A stretch of DNA of 44,395 nucleotides from Bryobacterales bacterium (GTDB lineage: Bacteria; Acidobacteriota; Terriglobia; Bryobacterales; Bryobacteraceae). The stretch lies in contig JADLBD010000040.1 of NCBI GenBank assembly GCA_020847975.1, positions 1 to 44,395 of the forward strand, in the 5' to 3' direction. Below, in pieces: positions 41,489-44,395 of the stretch. A program made the translations under genes and the position numbers. Positions within the stretch are counted from its first letter, which is position 1. Every line of letters begins with the position of its first letter. The notes under the pieces were generated by a model that saw only the letters and a list, made by a program, of their open reading frames with translations, was not told the DNA's origin and searched no databases.

Positions 41489-43480
41489 TCAACGGCGCTT
41501 CCAGGTGATTCGGAACACATACCTGTCCGCTCCACCCTTGGAATCGTCCACACGCACCTTTAACGTCTGGCCGTTGGCATCCGATGGCTCTTCCGCGATC
41601 TTCACATTTCCGCGCCCCGATTTCTTTTCCACTGACCACTCGACGCCGAAGCCGGAGGGAATGGGGCCGCTGAATTGCTGCTGCTGATCCTTCACCGCTT
41701 GTCCACTGAGGATCTCCGGCGATACGGTCTCTCCCCAGACATGGAAGATCACGGACGCGTCCACCGTGGCGGTGATTTCCACCCATCCTTCGCTCGGTGC
41801 CGTGCCGGACGGAGCAGGGGCTCCGATGTTCGGCAGAACAGTAGCTCCGGTGGACGGCGCTGGGGCGGACGATGGTTGAGCGAAAGGAGCCGTCGCGCCG
41901 GGGGCGCCGGCGACAGGGGTTCCCGCGGTGATCACGGCGCCTCCCGCCGCGGCCTGGGTGTCACCCACAATTCCCAGGTACGGATTGTTCGTGTAGTCCA
42001 ATGAGAACGCCATGTTCGAGGGGAACGTCAGATCGCGCGTCACTCCGTAGGCCGGATCCAATCCCCATTCGCCCGGCGCCAGCACACCTGCTTTCAGGGT
42101 GCGGTTGTCGTGCCATCCCCAAAACGGTTTTGCCTTGTTCGCCGCTTCCTTGCGGCCATAGAACGTATGGCCGATCTTGCCCACCTTGATCCCGGGCCGG
42201 TTTCCGAATGGTTCGTAAGGACCGAATTCATCGAACATCCGCTGGTTCTGCGCATTGCTCTCCACGTACGGCCACCATTTCGTCAGAATCGGCAGCAGCT
42301 CATAGCCTACGCCGCGGTCGTTGGCGTGTTTGGGACGCTCGGCCACCCCCTTGTAGATGAGAGTGATCCCCGTTCCCGCCGTGAACTCGCCCTTGCCAGC
42401 ATTGTAACGGCTGGTCTTGGCGTCGGAGGGGCCGTAGATTCCGTGCCCGCCCGATTCGACAAATATGATGGGGTGTGACCCCTCGTGGAAATCTATCTTC
42501 CCGTCAATGTCGTGGACGCCATTGCGAATGGAGTTGTCATTCACAAAGGAGTAAATGTTATCGTGCGCCAGCGTTTCCATCACTTGCAGCTTGCCGAACT
42601 GCGAGCCGTCCTTTTGAATCGTGAGAATGATTCCCTCATTGTCGTTTTCGTGGCAACTGCCGGCCACGCACTTGTCGGAGTAGTCGCGCGGGTGGAAGAG
42701 ATTGTAGATGACGAACCAGTGCGTCGAGGTCTCCATGACGGCGTAATGCACGTAGGCCTGCGAGGTGCCCTTATCGAGATCGTCCCAGTTGTTGTCTCCA
42801 AGCAGATCATTGTCGTAGTCGAAGCGCGTCGGGATGTCGGCTTTCGGCGTCCACCAGGTCTCCTGCGCCACCATCGGCGCGTAGTGTTCCACTAACGGGC
42901 GGTAAGGCTCGTTGGATTTGTCCTCCGGCCCGAAGTTCACCTCCTCCGCTTTCTTCCGCGACGGCGCATTCGCATCCACGGTGATTTTCACTTCTCCCGT
43001 AACCCCTTCGGTGTCGTCGGTCAGCGTGTAGGTTCCCGAGGTCTCGGGAGCCGTGTAAAGAAATGAGTCCGCCACGATGTAGTCGCCTGCCATCTTCGCG
43101 AAGATGCCGGCGAACGTCCCTCCGCCGGTGTCAATGTAGCCGCCCGGGTCGGAGCCTTGGAACTTGAACGGCTTCGAAACCCAGCCCCAGTTTGCGCTCG
43201 AAACCTTCAACTGCCCCGGTGTGCGATGCAGCCGCCCTTTGCGGGTTTCGCCGTTCGAGACCGTCATCTCGCCATCCACCAGCACCTGCACCACCAGTGT
43301 CTCGAACGGACGCACCCGGCAATCGGAAGGGTCGCAATTGAACCGCAGCCCAACAATCTTGGCGTTCTTTTCCGCCTGGCGGCTGGCGCCGGCGAGAATG
43401 CCGCTCAGGTCCTGAGCCAGGGCGGGGAAGAGCGCTGGCCCGAGCCCGGCAAAAAGGAAGCAAAGTGTGCGCGCCTTCAT
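41489..43480 (-). CDS. Large secreted protein of unknown function
   Basis: This 663-residue protein has a signal peptide (LCFLFAGLGPALFPALAQ). Residues 40-180 form an Ig-like domain (RPFETLVVQVLVDGEMTV, SGTYTLTDDTEGVTGEVKITV). The central part contains YAVMETSTHWFVIYNLFHPRD and SCHENDNEGIILTIQKDGS, then EGSHPIIFVESGGHGIYGP. The His/Glu/Asp-rich HENDNEG recalls the heptad of NPP1/Vps62-like proteins, but that link is speculative. A Pro/Ala/Gly linker (about 515-565) leads to a C-terminal beta domain (EGWVEITATVDASVIFHVWG). I do not recognise the family as a whole. It is followed upstream in transcription by the 110-aa gene, 9 bp away. Confidence 0.72.
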   Translation of the reverse strand: MKARTLCFLFAGLGPALFPALAQDLSGILAGASRQAEKNAKIVGLRFNCDPSDCRVRPFETLVVQVLVDGEMTVSNGETRKGRLHRTPGQLKVSSANWGWVSKPFKFQGSDPGGYIDTGGGTFAGIFAKMAGDYIVADSFLYTAPETSGTYTLTDDTEGVTGEVKITVDANAPSRKKAEEVNFGPEDKSNEPYRPLVEHYAPMVAQETWWTPKADIPTRFDYDNDLLGDNNWDDLDKGTSQAYVHYAVMETSTHWFVIYNLFHPRDYSDKCVAGSCHENDNEGIILTIQKDGSQFGKLQVMETLAHDNIYSFVNDNSIRNGVHDIDGKIDFHEGSHPIIFVESGGHGIYGPSDAKTSRYNAGKGEFTAGTGITLIYKGVAERPKHANDRGVGYELLPILTKWWPYVESNAQNQRMFDEFGPYEPFGNRPGIKVGKIGHTFYGRKEAANKAKPFWGWHDNRTLKAGVLAPGEWGLDPAYGVTRDLTFPSNMAFSLDYTNNPYLGIVGDTQAAAGGAVITAGTPVAGAPGATAPFAQPSSAPAPSTGATVLPNIGAPAPSGTAPSEGWVEITATVDASVIFHVWGETVSPEILSGQAVKDQQQQFSGPIPSGFGVEWSVEKKSGRGNVKIAEEPSDANGQTLKVRVDDSKGGADRYVFRITWKRR

Positions 43481-43489
43481 GACAAACGT

Positions 43490-43822
43490 CTATCCTTGTG
43501 ATCGGATTGCTATTGGCGGAGGAGCGGATAAGGCCGCTTCCAGGTCGCCCGCGAACCGCCGTAGCGTTTCCACCTGTTCGACGGTCGCCCCCACTTCGTA
43601 TCCCTTGGCGGTGAACACGTGCCCGTCCCCGCGCTGCACCAGGACGGCCATTCCGCGTTCGGTCCACAATCCGGGAGCCCCGATATTTCCGAACCCGCCC
43701 TCTGTTGTCCGCTCCACCAGGGAAATAAACCCGTCGCGTTCAAACACCCAGTGTCTTTCCAATTGCGTCAGCGGGAGCAGTTGGATCCCGGCCGCGGCCA
43801 GGCGCTCGAGAATTTCCTGCAT
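43490..43822 (-). CDS. Small conserved-looking cytosolic protein of unknown function
   Basis: The 110-residue protein has no leader or TM segment. It opens with a helix (QEILERLAAAGIQLLPLTQLERHWVFERDGFISLVERT) and continues with strands that include FGNIGAPGLWTERGMAVLVQRGDGHVFTAKGYEV, then a helix (EQVETLRRFAGDLEAALSA). The size suggests a single small domain. It begins 7 bp after the bifunctional nuclease gene stops, so they are probably one transcript, with the large secreted gene 9 bp further on. I do not recognise it. Confidence 0.7.
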   Translation of the reverse strand: MQEILERLAAAGIQLLPLTQLERHWVFERDGFISLVERTTEGGFGNIGAPGLWTERGMAVLVQRGDGHVFTAKGYEVGATVEQVETLRRFAGDLEAALSAPPPIAIRSQG

Positions 43823-43829
43823 TGCGGAT

Positions 43830-44315
43830 CTACATCTTGTAGCGGCCCAGATCCTCGTCGCTCAATCCCTCGAGCCAGCGGCGCAACTCCTCGTTGTTCA
43901 CACGGTCGGACATGGCGTTGGCCATCTTCGAGGATTTGAGCACGGACTCGTCCACATAAATCGGGCAATCAAGGCGCAGCGCCAGCGCCAGCGCATCCGA
44001 TGGCCGCGAATCTACGGTAATCAACTCCCCGTCCTTCTCGAGCCAGATGAGAGCGTAGAATGTGTCGTCCTTGAGTTCGTTCACCACAACCTTGTGCACC
44101 GCCGTCTCCAGCCCCAGAAGCAGCGTCTTGATCAGGTCGTGGGTCATCGGCCGCGGCGTGGAGACTTTCTCGATTTCTAGCGCAATAGCGTTCGCTTCGT
44201 AGATTCCTACCCAGATAGGGAGGATGGTGTTGCCGTTGTTGTCCTTGAGGATGACGATCGGCATATTCGTGACCGGATCCATCATCAGACCGCGGATTTT
44301 CATTTCAACTTCCAT
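43830..44315 (-). CDS. Bifunctional nuclease family protein (DUF151)
   Basis: This 161-residue protein belongs to the BFN/DUF151 family, named for plant bifunctional nucleases with RNase and DNase activity; the bacterial role is less clear. Hallmarks are IVILKDNNGNTILPIWVG, the EANAIALEIE helix, PRPMTHDLIKTLL, and the VDSRPSDALALALRLDCPIYV block, all intact. AAGGAG lies 7 nt before the ATG at 44315. An ATG four codons later is an alternative. It is the first gene of a likely three-gene minus-strand run. The remaining 80 bp to the window edge hold no recognisable gene. Confidence 0.92.
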   Translation of the reverse strand: MEVEMKIRGLMMDPVTNMPIVILKDNNGNTILPIWVGIYEANAIALEIEKVSTPRPMTHDLIKTLLLGLETAVHKVVVNELKDDTFYALIWLEKDGELITVDSRPSDALALALRLDCPIYVDESVLKSSKMANAMSDRVNNEELRRWLEGLSDEDLGRYKM

Positions 44316-44395
44316 GCTTGCGCTCCTTTTTTCAACCGCGTTCCATCAGTTCAGACTCTCCCCCACGAGAGAATTCGGGCCCGCCCGCAACACGC

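Overview
The window looks like chromosomal DNA of an Acidobacteriota member close to Bryobacterales/Solibacteres. The reasoning is by gene content: an Oar-type TonB-dependent receptor with an N-terminal carboxypeptidase-regulatory domain, two FG-GAP/UnbV-ASPIC proteins, a TMTC-like membrane protein with TPRs, several Asp-box (sialidase-fold) secreted proteins, and many Tat or Sec exported enzymes. The DNA is GC-rich by eye and densely coded on both strands. No stretch above about 300 bp lacks a gene. No tRNA, rRNA, CRISPR array or insertion sequence was recognised.

Layout. 1-2541: a partial yeast-type cytosine deaminase and a TMTC-like TPR protein (minus), back to back with the aminoacyl-tRNA-protein transferase Aat (plus). 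2585-4503: acetaldehyde dehydrogenase plus 4-hydroxy-2-oxovalerate aldolase. 4531-7400 (minus): Ogt methyltransferase, a TIR-STAND ATPase and a peptidoglycan-binding/CHAP-like hydrolase. 7423-13415 (plus): an ACT-domain protein coupled to an HEYGH putative metalloprotease, an SMP-30 lactonase, a beta-barrel protein, and a small secreted protein coupled to an ASPIC protein. 13408-14994: GH51 arabinofuranosidase (minus). 15021-15828: remnant of a SAF-domain oxidoreductase, then tmRNA (ssrA) with tag ANTQFAYAA. 15843-18326: a secreted protein, a GDPD phosphodiesterase and a TPR protein.

18341-27729 is a divergent carbohydrate-acid catabolic locus. An HpcH/HpaI aldolase and an alpha/alpha-toroid protein run left. 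A seven-gene overlapping operon runs right: kelch, TPR, ASPIC, DHDPS-family lyase, CE7-like esterase, mandelate racemase/MLE-family dehydratase and a 2-hydroxyacid dehydrogenase. 27726-28311 is a toxin-antitoxin locus whose toxin has lost its middle. 28336-32609 (minus) holds three Asp-box proteins and one broken Tat protein. 32735-40198 (plus) is an uptake and degradation operon: Oar-like receptor, MFS transporter, amidohydrolase and divergent GH32 enzyme. 40318-41283 is a visibly AT-richer secreted protein of unknown function. 41489-44315 (minus) ends the window with a bifunctional-nuclease gene, a small protein and a large secreted protein.

The genes read together as a polymer-scavenging lifestyle. 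Exported hydrolases (GH51, GH32, CE7, Asp-box proteins) release sugars, the receptor and MFS protein import them, and enolase-superfamily dehydratase, aldolase-type lyases and dehydrogenases degrade sugar acids. Points most worth a second look: the TIR-STAND/CHAP/Ogt cluster, the HEYGH-ACT pair, the internally deleted toxin with intact antitoxin and operator-like palindrome, the tmRNA promoter lying in a pseudogene tail, and a recurrent -10 box placed 6-7 nt before start codons lacking Shine-Dalgarno sites, which suggests leaderless transcripts. All assignments come from reading the sequence; no database search was run.
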